A stretch of 64,000 bases of DNA from CAYMCO01 sp964388955 (lineage in GTDB: Bacteria; Chloroflexota; Anaerolineae; Anaerolineales; E44-bin32). The notes below the pieces were generated by a model. That model was given only the letters and a program-made list of their open reading frames with translations. It made no database searches and had not been told where the DNA came from. The position numbers and the translations under genes were made by a program. Shown here one piece after another: positions 18,333-28,500 of the stretch. The first letter of the stretch is position 1; the number at the start of each line of letters is the position of its first letter. The stretch is taken from the NCBI GenBank assembly GCA_964388955.1, contig CAYMCO010000024.1, forward strand, positions 1 to 64,000, in the 5' to 3' direction.

Positions 18333-18373
18333 ACTATAGGCTCGGGCGGCCCGTTTGTCTGTGACTAAGTCAC
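18333..18373 (-). promoter_or_regulatory. Promoter with Crp/Fnr-like palindrome
   Basis: On the minus strand a TATAGT -10 box (18333-18338) is preceded by 22 bases and then the perfect palindrome GTGACTTAGTCAC (18361-18373). If transcription starts near 18326, the palindrome centre lies at about -41, the class II activator position for Crp/Fnr proteins. The site overlaps the stop codon of the Crp/Fnr gene. The half-site spacing differs by one base from the E. coli CRP consensus. Confidence 0.5.
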
Positions 18374-19044
18374 GTACGGGTGGTGCGGTCCAACCGGGCA
18401 GGGTCCAGGATTTCGATCTCGCCGCGAGCGGTGCGGATCATCTTCCGGCTGTCGAAATCCTCCAACACGCGACTGATGACCTCGCGCGAACTGCCCAACT
18501 CCGAAGCGATCTCCTGATGGGTGATGCGTATGGGATTCTGATCGGGGAGTTTCCCCAGCAGGAATAGGGCCACCCGCCGGTCTAGGCGATGGAAGGCGAC
18601 CTCATCCACGAGCTCCATCAGGCTGGAAAGCCGTTGGGAGACCAGGTCGATGAAGAAGTCGCGCCAGGCCTCGTAGCGCCCCACCCAATCGCGGAAGATG
18701 TCCGCCGGGACCATCACCGCCTCGGCGCTCTCCTCCACTGTGGCGACGGCCGGGAAGGTTTGCTGGCTGAGGATGGCGTTGGCGGTGAGCACGCAAGATT
18801 CACCCGGCCGGAAGCGGTACAGGGTGACCTCGCGGCCCGTTTCGCCGATCTGGTAGACGCGCACCGATCCTGTGATCAGCAATGGGATGGCGTCAATTCG
18901 GTCGCCTTGAATGAGGATATCCTTCCCCGGTGGAATCCTGGCCAGGAAGGCGCGGTCTTTGAATTCGCGCGCCATTTCAGGATCCGCGTCATGCAGAATT
19001 GACAGCACATGGGAGATGCGCTCGAATTGGTCTGGGTCGATCAT
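18370..19044 (-). CDS. Crp/Fnr family transcriptional regulator
   Basis: A 224-residue regulator with an N-terminal cyclic-nucleotide-type sensor fold (about residues 10-125; RIPPGKDILIQGD, VTLYRFRPGESCVLT) and a C-terminal helix-turn-helix (about 165-205) seen as THQEIASELGSSREVISRVL. The N-terminal Cys cluster of oxygen-sensing Fnr is absent, so it is not a 4Fe-4S Fnr; the effector is unknown. The ATG at 19044 with a G-rich leader is preferred over 19113. The likely target is the downstream DUF2892 gene. Confidence 0.88.
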   Translation of the reverse strand: MIDPDQFERISHVLSILHDADPEMAREFKDRAFLARIPPGKDILIQGDRIDAIPLLITGSVRVYQIGETGREVTLYRFRPGESCVLTANAILSQQTFPAVATVEESAEAVMVPADIFRDWVGRYEAWRDFFIDLVSQRLSSLMELVDEVAFHRLDRRVALFLLGKLPDQNPIRITHQEIASELGSSREVISRVLEDFDSRKMIRTARGEIEILDPARLDRTTRT

Positions 19045-19162
19045 GCCCCCCACTTTCCCCTGCCGCTCGAGTGTATCATAATGGGCCCAGCTCGCACGGC
19101 CTTCGCCGAACATCGGGATTTGACGCGCTGGGGACCCGCCTTACGGGAAAAAGCTGGTTTGA

Positions 19163-22100
19163 CTACCGGCTGAGCAGCTCTTTTGCGGCCATCAGGTCGG
19201 CAGTGTCAAATCCCTCGGTGAAGCGCTGGTAAATGTCGTTCAGCACCCGCTTGCCCTCTTCGGACCTACCCTGGGATTGCCACAACCGGCTCAGACTGAT
19301 CGCAGCGCGCAGCTCGGACATGCCGCCCTCCAATTCCCGGGCGATCGCCAGGGCCTGTTGAAAGCAGGCGTCGGCCTCAGGAGCATTGGCTGGATCCACC
19401 AGCAAGAGCAGGTCGCCTTTGAGCCGCAGGAATTCCGGCACCATGCTCTTTCCCGACCAGTGGCTTGCGGTGCGGATGCCCTCTTCCAGCAGGTTCAATC
19501 CCCGTTCAGCTCCTCCCATCTGTCCGAGGATTGTGGCCTGAAGCGAAAGGAGTTGGGGCCAGAAAATGGGCGGGGTCTTCAGACCCCTGTACATCTGGAT
19601 ACCCCGCTCGAGGCGTCGCGCACCCTCCTCAGGCCGGCCCATCCCGGCCCAGGCCGCCCCTTGGATGCATGCTGCGACCGATTGCCAGACGAGGAAGTCG
19701 TGTTCCCCTGCAATATCCAGCACCGCCTGCGAGCATTTTTCCGCGGCCGCCAGCTCCCCCCGCCATAGATGCAGCAGGCTGGTATGGAACAAGGCATAGG
19801 CAGAGCTGTAGGGGTGATTGATGGAAGTGGCCAACTCCACTGCCTCCCTGGCTCGCCGGATGCCCTGATCTGGGAAGCCCATCATCCAAAGGATCAGGCC
19901 GGAGGCGATGCGGCCCACAACCCCGGGATGATTGCCGACCCGAAATCGGCTTGCACGCAGCAGCTCAGGGTCATACGCGGCGTTGGCGATTTCGAGGTGC
20001 TCCAGCCCCTGTTTCATGCTGTGGGCAAAGGCGGTGTTGTATCCAAGAACCAGATGCCCTTCCATGCTCATGGCCGGGTCGTCCAACCGCTCGGCCAGGC
20101 TGAGGATCTGTTTGCCGATCTGGGTCCCCTTCTCGAAATCCGCCAGATACGTGTAGAGAAAAGACAGGCCGCGCAGGACGGGAAACAGTTGTGGGACTTC
20201 CCCGATTTCCTGGCAGAGATCCAGGGCGCGGCGGTAGGCCTCTTCGACTTCGGGTGTGTAGCCTTTGATTGCCAGCAATGCGCGGGCCAGACTCGTCTGC
20301 AATACAATTTCCTGCCTGATGCGGTCCGGCGTGGAGGGGGTGGTGGTAAGTACTTGCAGCAGATCGTTTGCGAGTTCGACTGTCGCGTGGTACCAGCCCT
20401 GCGCATCATAGAGCAGCCACAAGGGATCAACCAGTCTGCTGAGTTGTTCGAGGTCGCGCGCTGTGACCCAATGATCCCAGGCGGTCTGCACATTCTCGAT
20501 ATCGGTCAGCACCGGAGCCAATGCCGCCTCCTGCCCCTGTACGATCTGGGAGTCCCAATGGGCCTTGGTGAAATCAGCGTAATATTCGGCATGGTCCAAC
20601 TTGGCGGCGGAGCGAAACTCGGGGTGCTCCGCCAGGCGCTCAGCGGCATATTCCCATATCGTTCCCAGCATGTGGAAACGGGGCTCTCCGCTCTCCTGAT
20701 CACTTTGACGGACCAGACTCTTCTCCACCAGGGAGGTGAGCCCGTCGAGGACATCCACGCCTCGCTCCTCCGGCGGAGCGACCTGTATTGCGATCTCTTC
20801 GACGGCCTCGAAAGAGCAGCCCCCGGAGAAGACGGAGAGCAGCTGGAACAACCGCTGTTCGCTCTCATCGAGCAGTTCGTAGCTCCAGTCAATTGTCGTC
20901 CGCAGCGCCCGCTGCCGGGCCGGCAGATCCCTGGGCCCGCTCCGTAGAAGATCCATCCGGCTTCCCAATCGCTGCAGCAACGCGCTGGGAGAAAATAGCC
21001 TCGTCCGGGCAGCGGCGAGTTCGATGGCCAAGGGCAGGCCGTCCAGCCGCTTGCAGATGCTCGCGATCACTGCGCCGTTCTCGGCTGTTATGCGGAAATC
21101 CGGTTTGACCGCTTGCGCTCGCTCGGTGAACAGCTCTATCGCCTCGTAGCTTGCTAGTTCCTGGACCGAAGCGCGGCTTGCCCCGTTCTCGGGCAGGCCG
21201 AGCGGGGGGACGGGAAAGATGTATTCGGCGCGCACATGCAGTGCTTCCCTGCTCGTCACCAAGAGCTTCATCTTGGGACAATCCCCCAGAAGCTGCACCA
21301 CAAGATTGGCGGCGTCCCTGACCTGCTCGAAGTTGTCGAGGAGCAGCAGCATAGTCTTGCCGCCTAACTGCCTGCTCAATTCCTGTCGCAGCGGGCGCTC
21401 GCTGTTTTCCCGCAGGCCGATTGTTTGGGCGATGGCAGAGAGAACTGCCTCGGACTCCCGAACGGGGGCGAGGTCAACAAAGAACACGCCATCTACGAAG
21501 TGGTCGATGAGTTCAGCGCCCGCCTGGACTGCCAGTCGCGTCTTGCCGATGCCCCCCGGGCCGGTAAGGGTGAGCAGCCGGGCCGTACCTGACACCAGGC
21601 GATTTGAGATCTCACTCAGCTCGTCATCGCGACCGATGAGAGGCGTCGGCTGGGTCCGGAGATTGTTCGGTCGGAGGTCGAGCGACGAAAGTGGAGGGAA
21701 ATCGGCGGGCAGGGGGGGATGGACAAGTTGAAAGATATGCTCGGGCCGGTTGAGATCCTTCAGCCGGTGGTCGCCCAGGTCCCGCAGGGAAGTCCCCTCG
21801 GGAAGCAGATCGACCAGCATGCTGGCGGCCGCCCCGGATAGGAGCACCTGCCCGCCATGGGCCGCGGACATCAAGCGGGCCGCCCGGTTGACGGCGGCGC
21901 CGTAGTAGTCGCCCGCCCGGGGCTGGGATTCCCCGACATGCAACCCCATTCGCACCCGCAGCGGGCCGGTCTCCTCCCACGGCTCATCCTGTATGGCCTG
22001 CTGGGCGGCCAAGCAGGCGTGGACCGCGTCGAGGGCGGAGCCGAACACCGCCATTAGGCCATCGCCGGTGGTTTTGACCACCTGCCCGTTCGCGCTTTCT

Positions 22101-22246
22101 ACGGCGGCTCTCAGGATTGCATCGTGGCGGGCCATCGCGGGCTTCATCGTCTCCGGGAATTGCTCCCACAGACGCGTGCTGCCCTCAAGATCGGCAAACA
22201 GGAAGGTGAGGACCGTTTGTGATCGAGGTTCGAGATTTGCTGCCAT
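19163..22246 (-). CDS. Class III cyclase-domain / NB-ARC-type ATPase / TPR regulator
   Basis: A 1027-residue cytoplasmic signalling protein. Residues about 10-180 are an adenylate/guanylate cyclase catalytic domain with metal Asp in FLFADLEGSTRL, the GDGLMAVFG loop and transition-state Asn-Arg in AAVNRAARL. A P-loop NTPase follows (GPGGIGKTRLA, Walker B LLLLDNFEQ, then TSREALHV), resembling AfsR/SARP-type and LuxR-ATPase regulators. The C-terminal half is TPR-like helical repeats. No DNA-binding domain is seen, so output may be a cyclic nucleotide or protein interaction. Such proteins are abundant in Chloroflexota and Actinobacteria. Confidence 0.82.
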   Translation of the reverse strand: MAANLEPRSQTVLTFLFADLEGSTRLWEQFPETMKPAMARHDAILRAAVESANGQVVKTTGDGLMAVFGSALDAVHACLAAQQAIQDEPWEETGPLRVRMGLHVGESQPRAGDYYGAAVNRAARLMSAAHGGQVLLSGAAASMLVDLLPEGTSLRDLGDHRLKDLNRPEHIFQLVHPPLPADFPPLSSLDLRPNNLRTQPTPLIGRDDELSEISNRLVSGTARLLTLTGPGGIGKTRLAVQAGAELIDHFVDGVFFVDLAPVRESEAVLSAIAQTIGLRENSERPLRQELSRQLGGKTMLLLLDNFEQVRDAANLVVQLLGDCPKMKLLVTSREALHVRAEYIFPVPPLGLPENGASRASVQELASYEAIELFTERAQAVKPDFRITAENGAVIASICKRLDGLPLAIELAAARTRLFSPSALLQRLGSRMDLLRSGPRDLPARQRALRTTIDWSYELLDESEQRLFQLLSVFSGGCSFEAVEEIAIQVAPPEERGVDVLDGLTSLVEKSLVRQSDQESGEPRFHMLGTIWEYAAERLAEHPEFRSAAKLDHAEYYADFTKAHWDSQIVQGQEAALAPVLTDIENVQTAWDHWVTARDLEQLSRLVDPLWLLYDAQGWYHATVELANDLLQVLTTTPSTPDRIRQEIVLQTSLARALLAIKGYTPEVEEAYRRALDLCQEIGEVPQLFPVLRGLSFLYTYLADFEKGTQIGKQILSLAERLDDPAMSMEGHLVLGYNTAFAHSMKQGLEHLEIANAAYDPELLRASRFRVGNHPGVVGRIASGLILWMMGFPDQGIRRAREAVELATSINHPYSSAYALFHTSLLHLWRGELAAAEKCSQAVLDIAGEHDFLVWQSVAACIQGAAWAGMGRPEEGARRLERGIQMYRGLKTPPIFWPQLLSLQATILGQMGGAERGLNLLEEGIRTASHWSGKSMVPEFLRLKGDLLLLVDPANAPEADACFQQALAIARELEGGMSELRAAISLSRLWQSQGRSEEGKRVLNDIYQRFTEGFDTADLMAAKELLSR

Positions 22247-22940
22247 TCTCCCTCACGTCGAGAAGACCAGACCGTGCGCTGGGCATTCAGCTCCGCCCTG
22301 AATCATCATCCGGCACGGAAAATTTGACCTGAGTTGAGCACATTAGTATGATTTATTGTTTGTGATGATTATAGCCTGTTTCCCGCTGGAGAGGCCGCAA
22401 GAGCGTCCTGTGGCCTTTTCTCTCGCGCCGGGGAAGCGTATTATGGGGGTGGGCGAGCCCATCACGCGAGGGCATCTGGAGGTGATGGCCTGCGCCGCAA
22501 AGCGGGCCTGCGGGCCGTGGGTCCGTGCAGGGCGGCTTTGCTAGCCGCCCACGAGCTGACGATCAGGCCTAACCCCCCCGGCCCCCTTCCCTCGCAGGGA
22601 AGGGGGAGACACAAGCCCGAAGAGCGCTCTCCCCGCTTCGGGGAGGGGCTCGGGGAGGGGTCATCCGCTGCCGGGCGCCATTTCCATCTCAATCAAGGGC
22701 CTCGCAGTCGCCGTGTTATGTTAAACTTGAACATATCGGGAGCGGTTCCCTTTGGCGCGCGACGGGGAGATGAGGCCGGCCGCTTCTCTCTTGTCTCTGG
22801 CCATGCGAGGACGTGGGGAGGGCGGGGGCGGCGGGCAGTCCCAAGCGCCCACAGGCACCCGGGCGAGGTCCTTCTCGTCGCCAAGGCGAGGGTGATCTCG
22901 ATCACCCAATCACGGGCGGAGAGCCGGAGGGAGATGGGCG
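22247..22940. other. Intergenic region with GC-rich palindromic repeat
   Basis: An AT-rich island (about 22330-22380) lies upstream of the minus-strand cyclase gene and probably includes its promoter; it contains minus-strand TATAAT at 22368-22373 without a clear -35. The centre holds the palindromic repeat listed separately. No coding sequence is supported. Confidence 0.45.
22582..22645. repeat. GC-rich double-palindrome intergenic repeat
   Basis: Two hairpins follow each other: arms 22582-22592 and 22596-22606 (11 bp perfect, CGC loop), then CTCCCCG at 22629-22635 with CGGGGAG at 22639-22645. Similar C-run/G-run palindromes occur at 40765-40823 and 60139-60241, always between genes. They resemble dispersed REP-like elements. 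Confidence 0.55.
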
Positions 22941-23447
22941 ATGGCGGATAGACGGGACGGACGTATGGTGACCGGCGCAATCCTGATCGTACTCGGGATT
23001 GGGCTGCTCGCCCTGCAGTTCGTGCAGGGTTTTGGCGAGGCGGTGATCTTCTTTCTCATCGGGGGCCTGTTCGTGGCTGGATATCTGTACCGGCGGGCCT
23101 ATGGCTTGCTGATTCCGGGGGGGATACTGCTGGGCCTCGGGCTGGGATCGGTCGGCGAAGGAGCGCTCTTCCAGGTTGCCGACTTCGAGGCGATCGGCCT
23201 GGGAATCGGGTTCATCTCCATCTATGTCATCGCCCTGGCGTATGAGGGTAGAACGCACTGGTGGCCGCTGATCCCCGGCGGGATTCTGGTAATCACCGGT
23301 TTGGCGACCGGGAATGCGGTCTTCCAGCGCCTGCTCGCCGTGGGATGGCCCCTGATCCTGGTGCTTATTGGGCTGCTCTTCTTGGCCGGCGCCTTCGGCC
23401 TGTTGGGCCGCAGGCGGGCGCCCGAAGAAGAACCCGAGGTGGAATAA
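22941..23447 (+). CDS. Multi-pass membrane protein, function unknown
   Basis: A 168-residue protein that is almost entirely hydrophobic, with about six short helices rich in Gly/Leu/Ile and a charged C-terminal tail (RRRAPEEEPEVE). The repeated pattern of paired helices with IPGGILL and IPGGILVI suggests an internal duplication, similar in look to LiaF/LiaI-type membrane domains. GGAGGGAGATG lies just before the ATG. It is the first gene of a plus-strand cluster with the GerW-like genes. Confidence 0.7.
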   Translation: MADRRDGRMVTGAILIVLGIGLLALQFVQGFGEAVIFFLIGGLFVAGYLYRRAYGLLIPGGILLGLGLGSVGEGALFQVADFEAIGLGIGFISIYVIALAYEGRTHWWPLIPGGILVITGLATGNAVFQRLLAVGWPLILVLIGLLFLAGAFGLLGRRRAPEEEPEVE

Positions 23448-23459
23448 GGGAGGCGGGAA

Positions 23460-23729
23460 ATGCTCGAACGACGGGTGGAATATGGCCAGCCGCTGGAAGC
23501 GGGTGGGGTGTCGCTCATCCCGGAATCGCGCCTCATCGGCCACCACAATCGGCTGTTCGGAGTAGTGTGGAATCGCCCCAGCGCACTTCTGGTGCAAGGC
23601 GCCGACGGCATATACCGTCTGCCCATTCGTGATCTCACGCGCCTGATTCAGGTGGGGTTGCTGCTCCTGAGCGGCGTTATGCTGGCGGCGACGGCGTTCA
23701 CGTTCTTACAGAATCGGAGGCGAACATGA
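23460..23729 (+). CDS. Small membrane protein related to the GerW-like neighbour
   Basis: An 89-residue protein with one C-terminal membrane helix (about 65-83). The N-terminal part, VEYGQPLEAGGVSLIPESRLIG, resembles the opening of GerW/YtfJ-type sequences (a gene product with a signature such as GxPVxxGxxxIIP), but it is not a full-length member. GGGAGGCGGG lies before the ATG. Its last codons overlap the start of the next gene by four bases, so the two are coupled and may act together. Confidence 0.6.
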   Translation: MLERRVEYGQPLEAGGVSLIPESRLIGHHNRLFGVVWNRPSALLVQGADGIYRLPIRDLTRLIQVGLLLLSGVMLAATAFTFLQNRRRT

Positions 23730-24169
23730 CGGAATCGGGGACAAAGGCCCTCGAAGCGTATGTGACGAGCGCGGAGGGCATGCGCGGAATAAGCGAGAAA
23801 CTGATCGAAAAGGCTGGCGCACAGGCCGTGTTCAGCGAGCCCGTGACGCAGGGGGACTACACGGTGATCACCGCCGCTGAAGTGTTCACCGCGGTGGGTT
23901 CCGGGTATGGAGTTGGCCAAGGCTCAAATCAACTCGGCGAGGCGGACGACCCATCAGAGGGCGCAGAAACGGAAGGGACGACCGGCTCTGGAAGCGGCGG
24001 CGGCGGTGGCGGCGGTGGGGCGGTGAACGGGCGGCCCGTTGCCGTGATCATCGTCGGCCCTGGGGGTGTGCGGGTGGAGCCGGTGGTGGATGTGACCAAG
24101 ATCGGGCTGGCCTTCCTGACGACCTTGGGGGCCATGGCGCTCACATTGGGCCGCATGAGGCGCCGCTGA
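23726..24169 (+). CDS. GerW/YtfJ-family protein
   Basis: A 147-residue protein with the GerW (sporulation protein YtfJ) pattern: AVFSEPVTQGDYTVITAAEV, then a glycine-rich stretch with eight consecutive Gly and RPVAVIIVGPGGVRVEPVVD. A C-terminal hydrophobic helix (about 125-142) would anchor it. In Firmicutes the family is linked to spore germination, but homologues are widespread in non-sporulating bacteria, so a sporulation role should not be assumed. It starts inside the stop of the preceding gene. Confidence 0.7.
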   Translation: MTESGTKALEAYVTSAEGMRGISEKLIEKAGAQAVFSEPVTQGDYTVITAAEVFTAVGSGYGVGQGSNQLGEADDPSEGAETEGTTGSGSGGGGGGGGAVNGRPVAVIIVGPGGVRVEPVVDVTKIGLAFLTTLGAMALTLGRMRRR

Positions 24170-24261
24170 GGTGGGGATGGAGGGCTGGCCTCCCGGTGGC
24201 GCGCCCTCATTTGGCCGTTCATGGGCGGGGGGCTCCTTTGTGAAGAGAGGGGGATGATCCC

Positions 24262-24630
24262 GTGAGCCTGCATCCCGTTCAACTGGGCTTGCGGCTGATC
24301 CTGGAAATGGCGGGGCTGGCGATCTTCGCATACTGGGGTTGGGCCCAGGGAATGGGTGTGCTGCGGTGGGTTTACGCGCTGGGCCTGATGTTGTTGGTTG
24401 CAGTGGTCTGGGGGGGCACGGCGATCCAGGATGATCCCACCCGCTCCGGCCGGGCTTATCTGCGCATACCAGGGGTCGCACGGCTCTTGATCGAGTTGGG
24501 GTACTTTGGCGTCGCAGCTTGGGTGCTGCTTGATACCGGACGCACGCGGCTGGCCGTCGCCATGGGAGCCGTTGTGGTCTTGCACTATTCGCTCTCATAC
24601 GACCGTGTCGGCTGGCTGCTGCGACAATGA
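24262..24630 (+). CDS. YrdB-family DUF2568 membrane protein
   Basis: A 122-residue protein with four hydrophobic helices and the family look LRLILEMAGLAIFAYWGW at the N terminus and WGGTAIQDDPTRSG in the middle loop. The family function is unknown. Start is a GTG with GAGAGGGGG upstream. It ends the plus-strand group of small membrane proteins that starts at 22.9 kb. Confidence 0.82.
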   Translation: MSLHPVQLGLRLILEMAGLAIFAYWGWAQGMGVLRWVYALGLMLLVAVVWGGTAIQDDPTRSGRAYLRIPGVARLLIELGYFGVAAWVLLDTGRTRLAVAMGAVVVLHYSLSYDRVGWLLRQ

Positions 24631-25061
24631 CAGCTTTCCGCGCTCCCCGTCCACATCACTCACCGCCATCGGGGATCGGCGCGCGACGGCGCGCCCGAGG
24701 CTCCCGCTGCTCGTGCATTTTTCCCGGATGCACTGTTTTTCCCCACTCACATGGACTCCCGTGAATGATGCGCTTATAATGGTGGTTGTATTTGGACAAA
24801 TAAGATCGACTCGAGAATGTTAAGGCGGAACATCGACGAGTGACCTGGACCCTGCCTGGGACCAATCGATGCGTTCTTCGCAGGGGCGATTGCCGCCGGC
24901 CTGCGCTGCCTCCCGGCAAGTATCCGGGTGGAGGATGGTTGAGCCAGATCGGGCGCGAGGCACCTCGTTAGTCAGCCGGCCGCACAAAGGAAGATCCGTC
25001 GCCGGGCGGCCGCGGATTGACTGCGGATCCCATTTGCTAGAATCGACTAGGAGAGAAGGCG
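24631..25061. other. Intergenic region with a candidate promoter
   Basis: No gene is supported. A TGGACT (24752-24757) and perfect TATAAT (24775-24780) with a 17-base spacing form a good plus-strand promoter candidate, although 280 bases before the next start codon. AGGAGAGAAGG directly precedes the zinc-finger gene. Confidence 0.45.
24752..24780 (+). promoter_or_regulatory. Candidate sigma70-type promoter
   Basis: TGGACT at 24752-24757, 17-base spacer, TATAAT at 24775-24780. It could drive the UBP-type zinc-finger gene and the large cyclase-ATPase gene downstream. Confidence 0.45.
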
Positions 25062-25433
25062 TTGGAAAGCAGCCAGTTTTACGCAAAGATCAGGGAAAGA
25101 AATGAGGCCAGGGCGAAGGAGCGAGCGCAGTTCGTGAAGCATCGTGTGGCGGAAGTGGCGTCCATGAGCCCTGGGGAGATGGAGGGGTGCACCCACCTTC
25201 CGCAAATCAACGCGGTGGAGCCCAACTCGCTGGTGTGTGAGAAGTGCGTGACGCAGGGCGACACTTGGGTGACGTTGCGGTTGTGCATGATCTGCGGCAA
25301 TGTTGGATGCTGCGACAATTCCAAGAATACCCACGCTCGCAAGCATTCCGAGGAGACCGGTCACCCGATCATCATGTCCTTTGAGCCAGGGGAGGATTGG
25401 CTGTGGTGCTATCCGGACGAAAGATCTTTCTGA
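25062..25433 (+). CDS. UBP-type zinc-finger protein
   Basis: A 123-residue cytoplasmic protein whose residues 43-102 form a zf-UBP domain. The ligand residues are visible: C43 and H45 (GCTHL), C59 and C62 (CEKC), C75 and C78 (CMIC), C83 or C84, H91, H95 and H101. In eukaryotes this fold binds the ubiquitin C terminus; in bacteria the role is unknown. The first 35 residues are a charged helix. Translation starts at TTG, with AGGAGAGAAGG upstream. Confidence 0.85.
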   Translation: MESSQFYAKIRERNEARAKERAQFVKHRVAEVASMSPGEMEGCTHLPQINAVEPNSLVCEKCVTQGDTWVTLRLCMICGNVGCCDNSKNTHARKHSEETGHPIIMSFEPGEDWLWCYPDERSF

Positions 25434-25549
25434 GGACACCGTGTGCCTTATGGTCAGAATTGAGATGACGTTTGCGGGCCGGGTTTCCGGCGAGGGTCGC
25501 TCATCCCGGGGCAAGTGGAGCGTTTGTCGGCAGGACAGGCGTGCGGATC

Positions 25550-28500
25550 ATGTTTAATTCGGACAACTACATGCCGGAATCCTTCGCTGAGAAGCTGACG
25601 GCAGCGCGCCAGAGCCATGCCATGCAAGGTGAACGCCGCGTCGTGACCATGCTCTTCTGCGATGTGAAGGGTTCGACCCGCATGGCGGAGCAGTTGGATC
25701 CAGAGGAATGGGCCGAGATCATGCATGAGGCATTCCAGTATCTCGTGCGTCCGGTCTACCGCTATGAGGGAACGGTCGCCCGCTTGATGGGCGACGCGTT
25801 GTTGGCTTTTTTTGGCGCACCCATCGCCCATGAGAACGACCCGGAGCGCGCTGTGCGGGCTGGGTTGGATATCCTCCGGCAAGTGAAGCCCTATTGTGAT
25901 GAAATCCGGGGCGCCTATGGCATGGACTTCAATGTGCGCATCGGGATCAACACCGGCCCGGTGGTGGTAGGGGAAATCGGCAGCGACCTCGCCATGGAAT
26001 ACACCGCCATGGGGGATGCGGCCAACCTGGCGGCGCGCATGGAGCAAACCGCGATACCCGGGAGCGTCCAGATTTCGGAACACACCCACAAGCTGGTTGC
26101 CCCCTTGTTCGAGTTCGAGCCCCTGGGCGAAATCGCGGTGAAGGGGAAAGGCCAGCCGGTGCGCGCCTTCCGCGTGTTACGGCGCAAGCAGTCCCCCGGA
26201 CGAACCCGCGGGCTTGCGGGGTTGGAATCCCCTCTGGTCGGGCGGGGGAAGGAGATGGGGGTGCTGCGTGCAGCGCTGGCCGATCTGGACGCTGGCCGGG
26301 GGGGAATCGTCTGCTTGATTGGGGAGGCCGGGCTCGGGAAGAGCCGCTTGATCGAGGAGGCCAAACGCGACGGGCTGGCCGGGGGCGTGCATGGAAGGCC
26401 ATGGATCACCGGGCGCGGCATATCCTACGATATGGGCCGCCCGTACGCCGTGACGCAGCAATTGCTTCGGGATCTGACCGGTGTGTTGGAAGGAGACAGT
26501 GAGGCGGCGGCGCGAGCCAAGATCGAGCGCGCGTTGGAGCCGGTCGCCAGTGAAGATCGAGGGGACGTGGCTGCCGCCATCGAGATGCTGCTGGGGGTGG
26601 GGGAGCAGAGCGAATTGACGATACTGGAGGGCGAGGCGCTGAAGCGGAAGCTCCTTGCCGCAGTGGAGAAAGCCGTGGCGGCCGTCGCCGGAAAGGGCGG
26701 CCTGACACTGGTCCTGGATGATCTGCATTGGGCGGACGACGCCTCCGTCGAGATGGTGCTGCACCTCTTCCGGCTGGCCAACCGTTCCCCGGTGCTGTTC
26801 CTGTGCGCATTCCGGCCGCACCGACACTCCGCGGGGTGGCGGGTGAAATTGGGAGCTGAAACCGACTATCCGCATCGATATCAGGAGGTCCAGTTGGCTC
26901 CGCTCACTACAGAGGACAGCGACCATCTGGTGAGCAGCCTGCTGGAGATCGCTGACCTGCCGGCTTCCGTGCGGGAGATCATTCTGCGAAAGGCGGAGGG
27001 CAATCCTTTCTTTGTGGAGGAGGTCATCCGGACCTTGATGGAAGAGGAAGTCCTGGTCCGCAGCCAGGATGGGGCACATTGGGTGGCGGCGAGACCCATC
27101 GAAGAGATTGTGATCCCCGACAATTTGCAGGCGCTGCTGGTGTCGCGCATCGACCGGTTGGCCGAGGAAGTGCGAAGCACTCTGCAGTATGCGGCGGTGA
27201 TCGGGCGCAGCTTCCACCTCCAGGTCTTGGAGTTGGTCACCCAGATGCATGATCAGTTGGACGAGCACCTGAACGTGCTCCAGCGGGTGGAGCTAATCCG
27301 CGAGGTGGCGCGCCTACCGGAGGTCGAATACGTCTTCCGCCACGAACTCACACGAGACGCGGCCTACAAGACCATTCTGCGGCGCCAGCGGCGCCAATTC
27401 CACCGCCAGGTGGGGGAGGCCTTGGAGCGCCTATATCCCACCCGGCTGGAGGAGTTTGCCTCTCGGCTCGCCCACCATTTCGATCAGGCAGGGGATGATG
27501 AGAAGGCGCTCCGTTACTCGCGCCTCGCAGGGGACGCCGCCGCCAGACTATACGCCAACGTGGAGGCCATCGAACATTATTCAAAAGCCATTCAACTGGC
27601 CAGAAAACAGGGGGCACCCCGAGATGGGCTGCGTCACTTGTATCTCAGCCGCGGGCGGGCATACGAAGTCAGCGGCCGGTATGACGAGGCCCTGGAGAAC
27701 TACCAGGAGCTGGAGGTGATAGGACGCCAGGCGGCGGATACGCGTCTGGAGCTGGCAGCCTTGATCCCGCAGGTGACGATTCTTGCCATTCCCACGGCGC
27801 GCATGGACCACGCACGCGCCCAGGAGCTTGCCGAGAGAGCGCTGAGGCTCGCAGAGGAATCGGGCGATCCACGAGGGCAATCCAAGGCGCTGTGGAACAT
27901 GCTCTTGCTGGCGCGCTTCGGCGGGGACAGCGAGAAGGCGCGCGCGGCCGGAGAGCGGGCGCTTGAGATCGCGGAGGAAAACAACTTGCCGGAGGAGACC
28001 GCCTATGCGGCCCAGGACCTGGCGCTGGTCTACATGGGCTTTGGCGAGCTCGAGAAGACGCTAACCCTGTTGGACCAGGCCGCGCAGATTTGGCGTGAGC
28101 TGGGCAATCTCCCCATGCTAGCGGACGGCCTGGGGGGATCCGCCTTCGCGCTGCTTGAGCGCGGGGAGTATGACCGGGCCATGCAGAACGCGGAGGAGGC
28201 CGCCGCCGTTTCCGAATCCATCGATAACCGATGGGGCTTGGGTTACAGCCGCATGGTGCTTTCGTTCGTGCAGCTCGAAAGAGGCCAAATCTCCAAAGCG
28301 ATACGAGTCATGCGAGAGGCCGAGGAGATTGGGAATCGCGGCAATTTCATCGCCACCTCCGCCATCGTCCCCGCCGTCCTGGCATGGATATACGCCAGTT
28401 TCGGGGATGTGGAGGCTGGCTTTCCCCTGATAGAGCGGGCCAGCGATGCAGCCAGCCGGGTGGAGACCTACCAGGCTCGAGTCCTGATGTTTAAATCCTG

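Noticed and set aside
22941..24169. Sporulation locus because of the GerW/YtfJ-like gene
   Set aside because: No other sporulation genes are present and the family is widespread in non-sporulating bacteria.
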